Source: Axinella damicornis
Lineage: Eukaryota > Porifera > Demospongiae > Axinellida > Axinellidae
Assembly (NCBI GenBank): GCA_963931865.1
Contig: OZ007511.1
Span: 1,603,836-1,667,835, forward strand
DNA: 64,000 nucleotides
Direction of reading: 5' to 3'
The notes beneath the pieces are model-generated. The model ran no database searches. It was not told the DNA's origin and saw nothing but the letters and a program-made list of their open reading frames with translations. A program made the position numbers and the translations under genes. How positions within the stretch are numbered: the stretch's first letter is position 1; every line of letters starts with the position of its first letter. Below are positions 1-19,136 of the stretch, in pieces.

Positions 1-63
1 GCATTTCTCAATAGTCAATACTGTCTATAAGTACGACGCGCTAACCGACTGTGCCACTGGGGA
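1..63 (-). tRNA. tRNA-Ile(UAU)-like 5' half, cut by window edge
   Basis: Read on the minus strand from about 63 downward, the sequence resembles the 5' half of animal tRNA-Ile(UAU). It has an acceptor-like CCCAG, a D-arm with CGGTTAGCGCG, and an anticodon-loop-like CTTATAG with TAT in the anticodon position. The tRNA-Ile(UAU) family usually carries an intron just after the anticodon. The following bases no longer look like tRNA, which would fit an intron start. The 3' half lies outside the window. A D-stem mismatch (A opposite C) and the lack of a clear 5' G leave open a tRNA-derived SINE head or a pseudo-tRNA. Confidence 0.45.
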
Positions 64-640
64 ACGCTGCTTTGCGTTTCTGATTTTAGCGTTATATTGG
101 GAGTGCACTCAAATTCGCCCGAGTATGGTTTAGTGGGAGGGACTTCCCACAATCCCACTGCACAAGGCAAATGTATACACATGAAAAGAGCCAGTATGCA
201 TTTCATACTACCCTGTTGTCATCAACTCACTGTTCATGTATTTTGACTTGGAAACTGAGGCTGAATAATCTTGGGAAATGAAATATTAATATTATTTTTA
301 TGTTCTCAGGTCTGGTTCCGAGACTACTATCCATGCAGTAGTGACCCCCTCTTGTGATTGGTTCAATGTTCGCTTGCATGGTAACTGACATAGCCTTGTA
401 TTCATGATGGGCTACCAGACTTAACTTATTTTGGGTGCTGTTCTTTCCCACATTCTTATGAGAAGCATTGTAATAAAAATTATACCAATACACATTCTAT
501 TGGATGTGTACATCAATGCACCACCCTACATGAATGACACCAATCACAGTGTGGTATATACCCTCCATTAACCTGCAATTTTGTTCCACGAATGGAGGAT
601 GGTAGCTGTGCTACCCTGCATGGTCAGCATCACTTGAGAT
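64..640. other. Intergenic, nothing recognised
   Basis: No coding exon, RNA gene or clear repeat is seen here. Short open frames are present on the minus strand but they resemble no family and lack splice context. Confidence 0.5.
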
Positions 641-689
641 GTTGCTGATGTTATTAGGCAGCCATGTGGTGGTGGTAGAGTCACTAGCC

Positions 690-1045
690 CTCCCACCACC
701 ATTGATCGCTCCTCCCTCTCCCCCTCCGACCATCCCACTACCTCTTCCCCCTCCATCCCACTACCTCCTCACCCTCCATCATGCTCTCCCTCCCCAAGCT
801 CCACCCTTCCTTCCGATGCTCCACCCCTCCCCCTATGTTCCACCCACCCATGCAATGCTCCCCCACGATCCCTTCCCAAGCTCCACCCTCCCTTCCGATG
901 CTCCACCCCTCCCCCCATGTTCCACCCACCCATGCAATGCTCCCCCACGATCCCTTCCCAAGCTCCACCCTCCCTTCCGATGCTCGATCCACTCCTCCCC
1001 CCATGTTCCACCCTCCCAATGCTCATCCCCCTCGATCCCTCCAAA
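690..1045. repeat. 82-bp C-rich minisatellite
   Basis: About three copies of an 82-bp unit begin at 796, 878 and 960 with AAGCTCCACCC. Each contains TTCCGATGCTCC, CATGTTCCACCC and CATGCAATGCTCCC. A looser C-rich lead-in precedes them from about 690. The unit has no stop codon in several frames, so long Pro/His/Ser-rich open frames appear on both strands. They are by-products of the repeat and not genes. Confidence 0.85.
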
Positions 1046-1115
1046 AAGGATATTATGAAAACAAAATGAAAATAGCTCCACCTTCCCTTCTAAAGTGTGA
1101 GGGGTCAGAGAAGTG

Positions 1116-1172
1116 TAGCCTCGATCCCAGGCTCTCTTCTAAGAGGAGAGAGCCTGCATGGGACCGAGGCTA
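1116..1172. mobile_element. Short hairpin element, TAGCCTCG family
   Basis: Inverted arms begin TAGCCTCGATCCCAGGC and end with GGGACCGAGGCTA, with almost no spacer. The same termini occur at many other positions in this window (4021, 6955, 10823, 11722, 19050, 34694, 48179, 59956), so this is a dispersed miniature element family. Confidence 0.7.
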
Positions 1173-1782
1173 AGAGAAGTGGGCCTGTACCTCCACAGCC
1201 AGCAGCATAATTCCTAAGCTTACTGACAGATCCAGCAGACCAACGGAATTAAAGGGAGAGGGGTTCTGCCACCATCATGTCTCAGTGTGAAGCTACCACC
1301 ATCAAGGCACATTCCAGACAGCATGACCATGTCTTCTCTTGTTTTTGGCTGCACTATACCTGTTTTGGTTGGGTAAAAGATAAAGTTTGTATTTCTTTTC
1401 CTTATAGACTGTTGAACTCTGAAAGCTGGTTACCCAGGCCACAGAAGACTTCAGGTCGTTCATGCCAAGCTCCATCCTCCTTAGACGGATACTGTGTTGA
1501 CTTGTACAGGCCCATAGACTGGTCCGGAGTTAGGGAGTGGTCCGGAGTTTAGAAAACATTATGAAAGGGAAATCTGGAAACGCATCAGAAAAGATTGCTG
1601 CATCTTCACTGAGTCAAAACCACATCCTGGATGATTACGTACATACGTACAATACAACACTACATGTGCATACCATTCAACTCTGTTAAATAATATGTTA
1701 ATAGTACTTGACAACAACAATAACCGTACGTTACTGTGAAAGTCAGTCACTTTGCAACTACAGTGGAGACAAGGGCTGCCGG

Positions 1783-8671
<6,889 letters not shown>

Positions 8672-8985
8672 TTCTGTGACGGTTTTAGGCGGTCGGGTGT
8701 TCCCTTCAGTATTACAGCCGGTGATGTCTCAGTTTTCTTGGTTTTAGGGAACAAACTACCACTAAAACGCTCCCTTTTCTTAGCTGGTTGCCAGTTAGTT
8801 GGCGTTCACTCACGGTAAGTTCTAGAACTAGAGCACGTGACAGGAAATACGTAATTGAAAACGGAATGTGCGCGTTGAACCCGACCGGGGGCCGCGGACG
8901 CTTGCTGCCAAGTTGCATGAGTTTTATACCGGTACTTGCTTTTTCTGCACGCGGTTAGACGCGCTCTCTCAGCTTACACGACGCG
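8672..8985. promoter_or_regulatory. Putative bidirectional promoter, UBE2D / THOC3
   Basis: The UBE2D start codon (8671, minus) and the THOC3 start (8986, plus) are about 315 bp apart and point away from each other, so both core promoters must lie here. Visible candidate elements are a CACGTG E-box core at 8834 and a nearby AGGAAATACG ETS-like site. No TATA box is evident. A CCAAT followed by CACATGAC lies at about 9018, inside THOC3 intron 1. Transcription start sites cannot be placed from sequence. Confidence 0.55.
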
Positions 8986-11900
8986 ATGCCGGTAAGTCTC
9001 TGAGCTGGTTATGGGGGCCAATCACATGACAGAGTTTAATTTTTGACCCCGACCGGACATACACAGCTGGAGGCGTGCCACTACCCACGTGGTATCATTT
9101 ACAGCATCTATCTATAGGATATGTTTGGGTGGTCAAAGAATTCATCGTCCTTGCACAGCATTCGCTCCCATTTCGAAAACTACAAGCGCAGCAAGGAGTA
9201 CGTTTCTCATCAAGCAAAGGTATTACCATTAGATAGATATAATTTTGTGTCGATCGAGGTGGGCATCAATTGAGATATTGATATGCCATAGCGTTGCTGC
9301 AGAGGTCTGTACAAGCGACCATACTTCAAGCATCTGGCTGTACTGCAGGAGTCCTGAGCAGACCAGCCATTAGTATGAAGGGACTTTATTTGAGGTAACG
9401 GAGGGGATTTCCGGACAGTCGGACACGTTACTCATGCCCCTCACACTCCCTCCATTAGTGATTCTTCCGAATTATGGTAAGTGCGCATGCATACCCTACC
9501 TTCGAACTTTCCAACGCTGTACAGTTGGCAAAAACTGCTCCTAGAGAGCGAAAGCTGGGACTGTGTCCAGAAATCCCCTGCTGTCTGGAAACCCCCTCCG
9601 TTACCGACTAACTGTGTAGATTTGACGGGATGTGCAGTGTATGTACAGAGTGCCAAGGGGAGTTGCAAACAGTTAGTCCAACGTGGCACATATTGTCGTA
9701 CACATGCAATTCTCCCTGTTTTTTGTAGCCTCCTGCTTGGTGGACCAGTGACGACAGCCATTGTAGTGTGGTGAAGGATACCCACGGACCTTCCAGAGCT
9801 TCGTTTAGGCCTTCTAGCTGTGTTTTGGTCATCTGGAGCTGCGTTTGTAACGGAAGCTCAGACCAGTGACGGAAATTTAGTTTTCCAAATCAATTTTAAA
9901 GGCACGTATCGTAGCAGAAGTGGCTGCTGGAGTAGTGTGAGGACGACCGCTTCTCTCCGCCTGCAGGTTCACTCAGTGGCATGGAACTGTGATGGTAGCC
10001 GCTTGGCCAGCGGCTCCTTCGACAAGACCGTCACCATATGGACTCTGGAGTCGGATAGACTGGTACGGTTGTTGATCGTCATCAGTGCTGGTTATGTATG
10101 ACTATAGTACATAGCATTTCCTCTTGTGAGGTTGATCAGGGCCTTCCCTGGAGTGGGGTTCAGCACAGTGCTACCCTTTTCCCTTCCCATCTGTCTCCCC
10201 TTTTCTCCTCTCCCCCTCTCCCCCTCTCACTCTTTCCCCCTCCTCCCTCCTCCCCTCTCCCCTCTTCCCCTCCTCTCTTCTCCTCCCCCTCCTCCCCTCC
10301 TCCTCCTCCTCCCCTCTCTCCACTGCCCTACCTACCCAGGGCAGGGAAGGTAACTACAAGGTGCACTCGGGCAGCGTGGACCAGCTCTGTTGGCACCCAA
10401 CAAAACCAGACGTTCTCGTGACAGCATCTGGAGACAAAACAATCAGAATCTGGGATGCCAGAGGTATGCTCCGTACTCCGACCTTATCCCCTAACTCCAG
10501 CGCAAAGTTTCTATATCTAGCATGACTATGATAGTGGGCGTGGCAGGTTATTAATTCATGAGTAATAGGACTGAGGAAACCCTCCAATTAATGCTTAGTG
10601 ATGATGTAATTGGTTACTCCCCATAATTATGTGATATAATGGTTCCCTGAGGATTTTGTATGTTCCTGAACCGTTCTTATTTACTTTGCATGTGACATCA
10701 TGTGATCATCACATGACCATAGCTGGTAAGGCCGCCCACACTGTGAACACTAGGGGAGAGAATATCAACATCTGCTGGAGCCCAAATGGACACACCATTG
10801 CCGTTGGCAACAAGGTAAGTCTTAGCCTCGTTGCCAGGTGCTCGAAAGAGGGAGAGGAGGGAGCTCTTCTCCCTGTACCGAGTGACTGGGAACAGGGCTA
10901 GGTAAGACTTAGTGGTCATGTTATGACTTACAAATTAAAAACATGCTAACTACAAAACTGTAGCGGTATGCAGAGTAACGTGCGTTGACTTACACACTTG
11001 GTGGCTATACAAAGCTAGTTAATTTACCAAGACAGTCCTCAGACATAGGCTGTTCAATGGCTGTGCTAGTAATGAAGGAGGCCTAGAGTCTGGGAGAGCA
11101 TTTGCCTGAACTGAGAGGCTATACATAATATTATGTAACTGGTGTTATTTTGACAGTACATCTCTGACACAAGTTTTTACGGTTAGCTACTCAATGGTGG
11201 ATAGCAATCTACGATTATTTAGCTCTACCAAGGGAGGGTGGATTTTCGGTACGCCACAAATATTATAATTTCAGTGACCTTCCTGACAGCTGCTGTGAAC
11301 GTAGCCACTTGTGCATTGTATAATCTCCTGTAATCTCCAGTAATCTCCTGTAATCTCCATTAATCTCTAGTAATCTATTGTGCAGGAAGATCTGCTGACA
11401 TTTGTGGACGTGAGAACACTGAAAATTAAACATGAAGAGCAATTTAAGTACGAGGTGAGGCCCACACCCCCGATCCTCCCGTCATGCCACAAGGTTTATC
11501 TTCAACACTGGTAGACCTTTAGTGTGAATACATGAACCTATCTTGCACCAAAGTATCTGCACTTGAACACATAGTTTTTGTGTAGTAACGAATGTGCTGT
11601 CCTTGTTCCCGTATCTGAGGCTATTAATGTCCTAAAACTGTGCCACGTGGTTGGACAACAATATGACTTATGTTGCAAAATAGTTTTTGGTGATTATTTG
11701 TCCGACAAGGTACTACTGTTGTAGCCTCGTTCCCAGGTCGCGTGGGGTACGGAAAATGTTCCCTTCCTCGGTGTGGCCTGGGAATGAGGCTATAGTATAG
11801 GTAGTATTAGTAGCACTCATAGAGGGGACTCCCCCTCCATCTTTGCATGCTGCGAGTGACCAGGTGAGAATGACCTGAGAATGAGGCGTTAGTGATAGTG

Positions 11901-14900
11901 TGGTCAGTTAGTCTGTCCCGTGCAGGTGAATGAGATCTCCTGGAACAAACAGAATGACCAATTCTTTCTCACGAATGGAAATGGATGCGTCATAATCTTA
12001 AGGTTAGAAATTGCGCTTCCAAGTGCCTGACCTTTTCTGTTCCGAATTGAGGCATTATCCTTCTTTCTGCCTCACCCCCTCTCCTCACCTCACTCCCTCA
12101 CCTCACCCCCTCACCTCACCCCCTCACCTCACCCCCCCTCACCTCACCCCCTCACCTCACTCCCTCACCTCACTCCCTTACCTCACTCCCTCACCTCACC
12201 CCCTTACCTCACCCCCTCACCTCACCTCACCCCCTCACCTCACCCCCTCACCTCACCGCCTCTCCTCACTCCCTCACCTCACTCCCTCACCTCACCCCCT
12301 CCCTCACCCCCTCACCTCACTCCCTCACCCCTCCCTCACCTCACCCCCTCACCTCACCCCCTCACCGCACTCCCTCACCCCTCCCTCACCTCACTCCCTC
12401 ACATCACTCCTCTAATTCCCTGTATGATATTGCACCACTCTCCTCCTCCCTCTACCATGATAGTATCTGTTCCCCTCCACAGTTGGCCGGAAATGAAGCC
12501 ACTGCACACCATTAATGCTCACCCAGCCAACTGTATCTGCATTGAGTTTGACCCAACAGGAAGGTGAGGATGAGTAAGGAAGGGCTGGATTTCTTTGATT
12601 GCATTGGGGCTGGGTGATACCTATACAACATTACATGTGTGATGATCGCTACCATAATCCCGTAATGAGAAGGAGAGTCCAACTTAGCATGATAGTGTGG
12701 AACATTGGAGTAACCATAGCAACCAAAGTATGCCCTTGTTGGGAAGTTAACTAAGAGTGCCAATGTGTAGGCAGTGCACTTAGGTGTGACGCACTGGTCC
12801 TTGAATACATTCATGTGTGCACGAGTGCAGGAAGTGGGGTGTTTGGGGGCAGGACTAGACTTGTGGCGTGCAACCGTCGTACATGACCTCGATCTCGTGC
12901 TAATGTGGTGCCAATGCTCTTCACCTGAGACGATATCGCACAAAGCTGTCAATGCATCAGAGTGATGAGTTGTGCTGGAGTCACACAGGCACAGTGGGGA
13001 GTGAGAGCTCGTGAGACCGCTGAAGGGAGAACTGTTGTGTGCTGTGCTAATGCGAATGCCACGAGGTGGGCGAGAGCTTGCCAGACTTCTGCACTGTAAG
13101 CTGTCCAGTGCCGGACTGGAAGCTGTCCAGTGCCGGACTTGTGCGTGGACACAATGGGGAGCAACTGAGCAAGTTATCACTCAAGTGAAGTAATTCCCCA
13201 CTTACCGTGTATGGTCAAACACAATGCCTCATTAGAACAACACCGTTTCCATAGTTGGACTCATTTTTTTACTTTTAACAGTCACTACTTACTATCTTGG
13301 GCTAGGAATGAGATATGAGGCTGGGATTTGCACCATTGTGATCAGCATGAATGGAGCATTTCAATGATGTCCGTTTCGCTGTCGGTTGGATTTTGACCCG
13401 AAATCATGAAAAACCATGGATTATAGCCTTTGGCCGACTGTGGTTTTTGTCAGAAACGTGACCGAAATTAAAAGTCACTTTAAGGACATCATTTGAAAGC
13501 TCTTTTCATGCTGACCGCAATGGCACAATTTCCAGCTTCATATCTCAATCACATACTTTACCCACAGTGCAGCATTCTCCAATTCTATTCCCAATGCCAC
13601 TTTTGGTTCATTGGTCCATTTTTGACAGAAATGGCACATCAGTCACCCTATAGGAAAGGAGTGTTGTTTCAAAATTGGCATGTCCGAAGATGGTTTCCAA
13701 AATGTGCAAGTTTTGGCACAAAAACATACCTCGTCAGTTGTCCTGATATACACAACACAAAAGCATTGCAATCTTTGAGCCCGCACTACCACCCAGCCCG
13801 CACTACCACCCAGCCCGCACTACCACCCAGCCCGCATTACCACCCGGCCCGCACTACCACCCAGCCCGCACTACCACCCAGCCCGCATTACCACCCGGCC
13901 CGCATTACCACCCAGCCCGCATTACCACCCAGCCCGCACTACCACCCAGCCCGCATTACCACCCGGCCCGCACTACCACCCAGCCCGCATTACCACCCAG
14001 CCCGCATTACCACCCGGTCCGCATTACCACCCAGCCCGCATTACCACCCAGCCCGCACTACCACCCAGCCCGCACTACCACCCAGCCCGCATTACCACCC
14101 AGCCCGCATTACCACCCAGCCCGCATTACCACCCAGCCCGCATTACCACCCGGCATGCATTTGAAAGTTATTGTGCAGCATAGCCAACCCCTGCAGATCT
14201 AAAGATTGAAGAAAGCTGAGTATGCTCTATTTGGAATGCCTGATTTATGAATAATTATCTCTCATTGTGTGTTGCTACAGGCGCACCCCCTCAAATATCT
14301 GCCCATATTTTACTTTCTGTGGATGTATATACCCTAGATTGCTAGGCATTTAATTTTGATGCAAAGTGCGCAAGTTCCCGGTCACAAGAATATGCTTTTA
14401 ATTGTACATGTAGGTACTTTGCCACTGGTAGTGCGGATGCCCTGACCAGCTTGTGGGATGTGTCGGAACTCGTGTGCGTTCAAACCTTCTCCAGATTGGA
14501 GTGAGTTGCCCAGGTGGTGCGTAGTGAAAAACTAAAGATGCATAGAATCCATGAGCTAGCCGCCAATCATAGGCGGTATGTACAGACAGCACTTGAATGT
14601 ACATGTAGCCTGCTGTGACTACGAGTTGCTAGCTGCAACCAGAATCTGCCCAGGTATCCACACGATGAGAGTAAGACGTGGGGCATGTAACTGGTACCAT
14701 GTTTCAATCCTCATCATTGGAGGTATTGTAGGCAATGTACAGTAGTGTAAGTGGGGAGAGGTTGGAATGAGGCCTAAAGCGTAACTAGGGCTGGTAATAG
14801 AAACAGTGTAATGCATAACGTGGGGCAGTGTCTATGGAGTGCCTGTCATGAAATTCGGCAGTAATTATTGTCTTCCCGCAGTTGGCAGGTGAGGACGCTA

Positions 14901-16797
14901 AGCTTCAGTTGTGACAGTCGGATGGTGGCCTCTGCTAGTGAAGACCTGTTCATTGATATTGTGAGTTTGATAAATTGGTTCAGTTGAACACGTATACTCC
15001 TCCAACTGTTCTGCACTTTTGGTGTAGCCAACTTGTATTGGGTTTACCTTGGATATCTATGTACTAGTTATTGCATGAGTGCAAGGGCTATACGTCGAAT
15101 ATTGGCATCGAGCCCGAGGGCCGCAGGCCCGAGGGCGAGTGCCAATATTATGACGTATAGCCCGCGCACTCATGCAATAACTAGTTTTGATACTGGCATT
15201 GTGGTCAGTGCCATATGTGACCCTCTCTGGGAAAATCAACCACTTGGTACTTTTCATGAAAAGTGAGATTATTACACCATCAGAGAGCCCATCCATTGCT
15301 GATCACAGTGGTACTCTTATCTTTTTAATCAGACTTACCATTCTAGAGTTATGGGCTTTTAAATGTGGTCAATACGCATGTCTATTTAACTTGCACGAGC
15401 AATTTAAAACGCGTGTAAATTCAGAACGCGTAGGACTTCCGGTGTGCTACGTGAAATCATGATAGCACGCAAGTACGCGTACTATAATCTCAAGTTACAG
15501 AGCGGAAGTCCTACGCGTTCGTTCGTTACGAGCCTTTGAAGTAGCGCATGCGATTGAAATACGCGCGCAAAGCGCTCAACATTAAACTCACGTAACGTAA
15601 ATTCAATGTTTATCCCAAGTGGTCGATTTTCGCAGAGAGGGTCACATATATTATATATTGGCATAGCCACGGGGCCACAGTTACCAAATTGCCAGACGCA
15701 ATGCCAGTTTAGTTGGTTGGTTGTTTCTCCCCTCAGGCAAAAAGTACTCGGAGTGGCAATTTGGTACTTGCAGGGATTCTAGCCTTTTATGCTGTCAAAA
15801 CCGCCTCCTATCCCCCTCCTTGGCCCTCTCGCTACATCCACTTCAGCTCTGCGCACGGGCGCGCTGCACCACAGGTGTCCTCTTGGTGGACGTGAGCGCC
15901 CGCAGCCCACTAGCTGCTTGTACCTTCAAGTGATTTGACCCAGCCAAGTGTTTTCTGACGTGATATACGCTCAGTGATGAGAGATCTGCCCCACAACTGC
16001 AGAGCTTTTTGGTAGGAGGACGCGCTTCTTCCACGGCCTCGGATCGTCAGCGCACTCGTCAACCTTCATTGCACGTGTCCATTACTTGTGCACTTCCGTA
16101 TATCTTATTACTTGGACCGTATACCTCCGTATACTACGCACACGTCATTATGACGTCATGGTTGGTTGTTCGTTCACAGGTCAAGGCAAAAAGGGGGATT
16201 GCGTCGGCAAAAAGGTGAACGGTGGCCCCGTGGGCATAGCGGTACCTTTGAACTTGTAGGGTATCATGCAACAAACAACTATATGTGATAATGTGATATG
16301 AATGTAATATGTGACCCGCTGATGGAAAAGCCGTCACATCCAACATGTTGATTTTCTGTTAGAGGCGGTTATAGTTATAAAGGTAGCAAACGTGATTGAG
16401 TCAGTAGACCATTGGAATGCATCGTGCCAATCATGACTCTACTTCCATTCCAGTGTTGTAAGCCTAAACTCACGCTATAGCATCACACGTTAATCACTAT
16501 ACGGAGTGTGTTTGCTAATTACAAAGTTTGTATGTACTTATGGATAGCAGGAGTTATGCTTTGTATTCTCCTTCAGATCTTACATGTACATTCGTGCGCG
16601 ATCACTGTGACTTCCTAAACTCAATACCTGTGGTTCAGGTGAAAGAGAAAGCTATAGTTTCTCAGGTATCAATATCCCAATGCCTCAAGACAGCAACAAC
16701 TGTCACGAAAAAAGTCTTGAGCACACACAGACCTATTATCCATCTCCCCATGCAGTCCACCGTCCCTCCCACCTTCCCTCTTTTAATCTTCTCCCCC

Positions 16798-16846
<49 letters not shown>

Positions 16847-17534
16847 ACTCACACCGTACATGCACACACGCACACACGCACACACACACACACACACACA
16901 CATACACGCACACACGCACACACGCACACACACACATACACATGCACCCAGGCATACGTCCATACCGGAGAAAAGGTGTACCAGGTCCCCACTCAGGCGC
17001 CAACATTCAGTGTTGCTTGGCACCCAAAGAGATACCTGCTTGCATACGCATGTGATGATAAGGTATGCAATGCTATGAGGGTTCCACTCAAGCTCCAATA
17101 TTCAGCATTGCATTGCTCAAACAAGAGCGCATGATGACATCATTGTTTTTTCACGGCGGAGGAAGAGATGATACCTGTTTGCATACGCATGTATGCGGTG
17201 CAGGATTGATTCATCTGTGCTGCTTGAAACTGTGAAGTTCAAGAAACTGAAACACATTCAATTTGCCTTCTATTGTTGAGTATGATTACCAATGGTTGGA
17301 TATTTTGCTGTATGTTTGTGGACCAACTGTGAGGACCTTACAGTACAGTTCACAGGGATTTATGACAATGTAAACAAAACCTCATCCTCAGCTGTGGCCT
17401 CGGACTGTCTAGGTTCGCTACCATAAATCTTTGTGCTATTGACGCATCAAATGTATACTGTCTCTCTACCCACACAGGACAAACACGAGAGAGACACAGG
17501 TGGTATCTGGCTCTTTGGACTACCAACATCATAG
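8986..17534 (+). CDS. THOC3: THO complex subunit 3 (THOC3/Tex1), WD40 protein, complete
   Basis: THOC3 is a WD40 propeller subunit of the nuclear THO/TREX complex, which links transcription to mRNA export. Exons: 8986-8991, 9118-9219, 9967-10062, 10340-10463, 10723-10814, 11386-11454, 11926-12002, 12483-12563, 14414-14500, 14882-14960, 16952-17062 and 17478-17534. All joins keep frame and give about 326 aa (human about 351). Family landmarks are [56 protein letters not shown] with [58 protein letters not shown] and C-terminal LFGLP. The first exon is only ATG CCG before a consensus GTAAGT; it joins in frame to GAT ATG TTT. If it is not used, the ATG at 9121 gives 323 aa. Large introns hold minisatellites. 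The acceptor of the 16952 exon follows an AC repeat. Confidence 0.96.
10172..10330. repeat. Polypyrimidine tract in THOC3 intron 3
   Basis: About 150 bp of CCTCTCC-type sequence runs up to the acceptor of the exon at 10340 and would act as an unusually long pyrimidine tract. Confidence 0.8.
10823..10900. mobile_element. Hairpin element, TAGCCTCG family
   Basis: It begins TAGCCTCGTTGCCAGGTGCT and ends GTGACTGGGAACAGGGCTA, with pairing inner arms around GGGAG. It starts only about 9 bases after a THOC3 splice donor, in intron 5. Confidence 0.7.
11322..11382. repeat. Short tandem repeat, about 11 bp
   Basis: About six copies of TAATCTCCTG or a variant lie directly before a THOC3 acceptor at 11385. 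Confidence 0.75.
11722..11792. mobile_element. Hairpin element, TAGCCTCG family
   Basis: TAGCCTCGTTCCCAGGTCGC pairs with GTGGCCTGGGAATGAGGCTA. It lies in a THOC3 intron. Confidence 0.75.
12062..12412. repeat. C/T-rich minisatellite, about 14-15 bp unit
   Basis: More than 20 diverged copies of CTCACCTCACCCC or CTCACCTCACTCC lie in tandem within a THOC3 intron. The long open frame across it is a repeat artefact. Confidence 0.85.
13779..14154. repeat. 17-bp minisatellite, about 22 copies
   Basis: The unit CCCGCATTACCACCCAG (variants CACTACC, CCCGG) repeats from 13779 to 14154 in a THOC3 intron. A 17-bp unit shifts frame each copy. The 223-aa open frame arises because no frame of the unit has a stop. 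Confidence 0.9.
15063..15185. mobile_element. Palindromic MITE
   Basis: ACTAGTTATTGCATGAGTGC at the left pairs with GCACTCATGCAATAACTAGT at the right. Pairing continues inward through GGGCTATACGTC and ATATTGGCA to a GC-rich core around CGAGGGCCGCAGGCCCGAG. Confidence 0.8.
15213..15649. mobile_element. MITE with ATATGTGACCC termini
   Basis: ATATGTGACCCTCTCTGGGA at the left and its near reverse complement at the right, extending through ACCACTTGG, form inverted ends of about 40 bp around a 437-bp element in a THOC3 intron. A solo ATATGTGACCC is also at 16311. Confidence 0.75.
16794..16945. repeat. Poly-C and (AC)n tract before THOC3 exon 11
   Basis: A C run followed by about 130 bp of interrupted AC repeats leads directly into the acceptor of the exon at 16952. 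Confidence 0.9.
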
Positions 17535-17693
17535 TTTGCTACATCATCTTAGTTTGCTCCATCATCAGCACTCTCATGCGCCCTTGGTCTCTGAAACACT
17601 ACTTTGATCATCAACTATTTGAACTTTGAACTCCTAGCTACTAACTCTTTATCTTTGAGGGGGGCAGTCTCAGGTACCGTAGTTGCGCATTAT

Positions 17694-17953
17694 TAGGCAC
17701 AGCTCACCTATAGGCACACCTGTTGCTGTCAGGCACAGCTCACCTATAGGCACACCTGTTGCTGTCAGGCACAGCTCACCTATAGGCACACCTGTTGCTG
17801 TTAGGCACAGCTCGCCTATAGGCACACCTGTTGCTGTCAGGCACAGCTCACCTATAGGCACACCTGTTGCTGTTAGGCACAGCTCGCCTATAGGCACACC
17901 TGTTGCTGTCAGGCACAGCTCGCCTATAGGCACACCTGTTGCTGTCAGGCACA
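17694..17953. repeat. 36-bp minisatellite, about 7 copies
   Basis: The unit AGGCACAGCTCACCTATAGG plus CACACCTGTTGCTGTC repeats without unique spacers, with C/T and A/G variants alternating. Because 36 is divisible by three, both strands show a 12-aa repeat in one frame. No start context or splice sites suggest translation. Confidence 0.9.
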
Positions 17954-19049
17954 TGTTCGACATGATTTTAATTACTTCGGTGTGACATCATGTTAGTCAT
18001 TACACAGGACGATCAAAGGGGGCTATAGGGCAGGGTTAGAACTAGAGGGCTCGGACAGGATTAGAAGGAGGGACAAAAGTCTTGCGTGGAAAGTAAAATC
18101 TGTAACTGGAATCTTAAAGGCAGTAAGTTTTTCTAACTACAAATTGGCATGTAAGACTCAAGTTTGTGTGCCAACGTATATAAGGTGATAGAAATCCTGG
18201 TTGGGTATCACTTAATTGAGACAATGTCATTTCCACCCTTAACATGATTATGTGCCAGAGTTGGGTGATGATAATAGCCTGTTCAGCTCAAAGCTTCATG
18301 CAATTTTTGTGATGTGAACAACCTACAATGCCTTCCTCATATATGAAGGGGTTGCTTTAACCCAATGATTGAATTACACCAGTTGCAGCAAACAACGAGT
18401 GTGTATAAACAGATCAATTATATAATTTTTGCTCATAAGCTCCTGCTAGAAATCATAGTACATACATGTAGCTACAGCTATATACATGCGCAATGAATCT
18501 GCTCTTGTACAATTGAAGGGCTAAGTGGGCTAACCCACAAACAGCAATTTACACCCCCTTGATGTGGGAGCCCTTGCAAAATGTGTTTCAGGCAATTTCC
18601 ACCTTTCAATTTTTTTGAAATATCTCACATTTGTCTGAATGTAGTCATTGATTTTTAATGCAGTTTTGGCACACTTTTCCTCACCCTTCATTATGGGTTG
18701 GCCCACTTTGCTTCTCGGCCCTTTAATTGAGGAATTCAGAGTTCAGCTTCACTTCCAGTCGTACATTCTTGTGTGTAATACCTGATTAATTCCTGCACAT
18801 GTGTATAATGCTGGGATTTCTGTGTTCTGCTGTGGTTCCTGTGTGTATAGCTAATGTTGGGATTCTGCTGTGTATTCCTGTGTTCATCACCTGAGATTCC
18901 TTCTGCTGTGATTCCTGTGTTCTGCTCAATACCATGCATGCAAGCTACCAGGAATTAAGGAAGGAACCAGTTAATAAGCTGAGAAAGGACCAGTTAACAA
19001 TTTCCAGGAGAAAGAGTTTCCAGGAATAGATATACCCCATTGCGATCAG

Positions 19050-19136
19050 TAGCCTCGTTCCCAGGCTCCTCCCCAGCCTTTTGTCGCATACTGTACAGTA
19101 TGCGACAAAAGGCTGGGGAGGAGCCTGACGAGACTA
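19050..19136. mobile_element. Near-perfect hairpin, TAGCCTCG family
   Basis: TAGCCTCGTTCCCAGGCTCC, then CCAGCCTTTTGTCGCATACT, pairs with the following arm almost base for base around a centre of GTACAGTATGC. It is one of the best preserved members, although its outer right end has lost a few bases. Confidence 0.8.

Noticed and set aside
13493..14164. 223-codon plus-strand open frame
   Set aside because: Mostly the 17-bp minisatellite inside a THOC3 intron; no splice logic or known domain.
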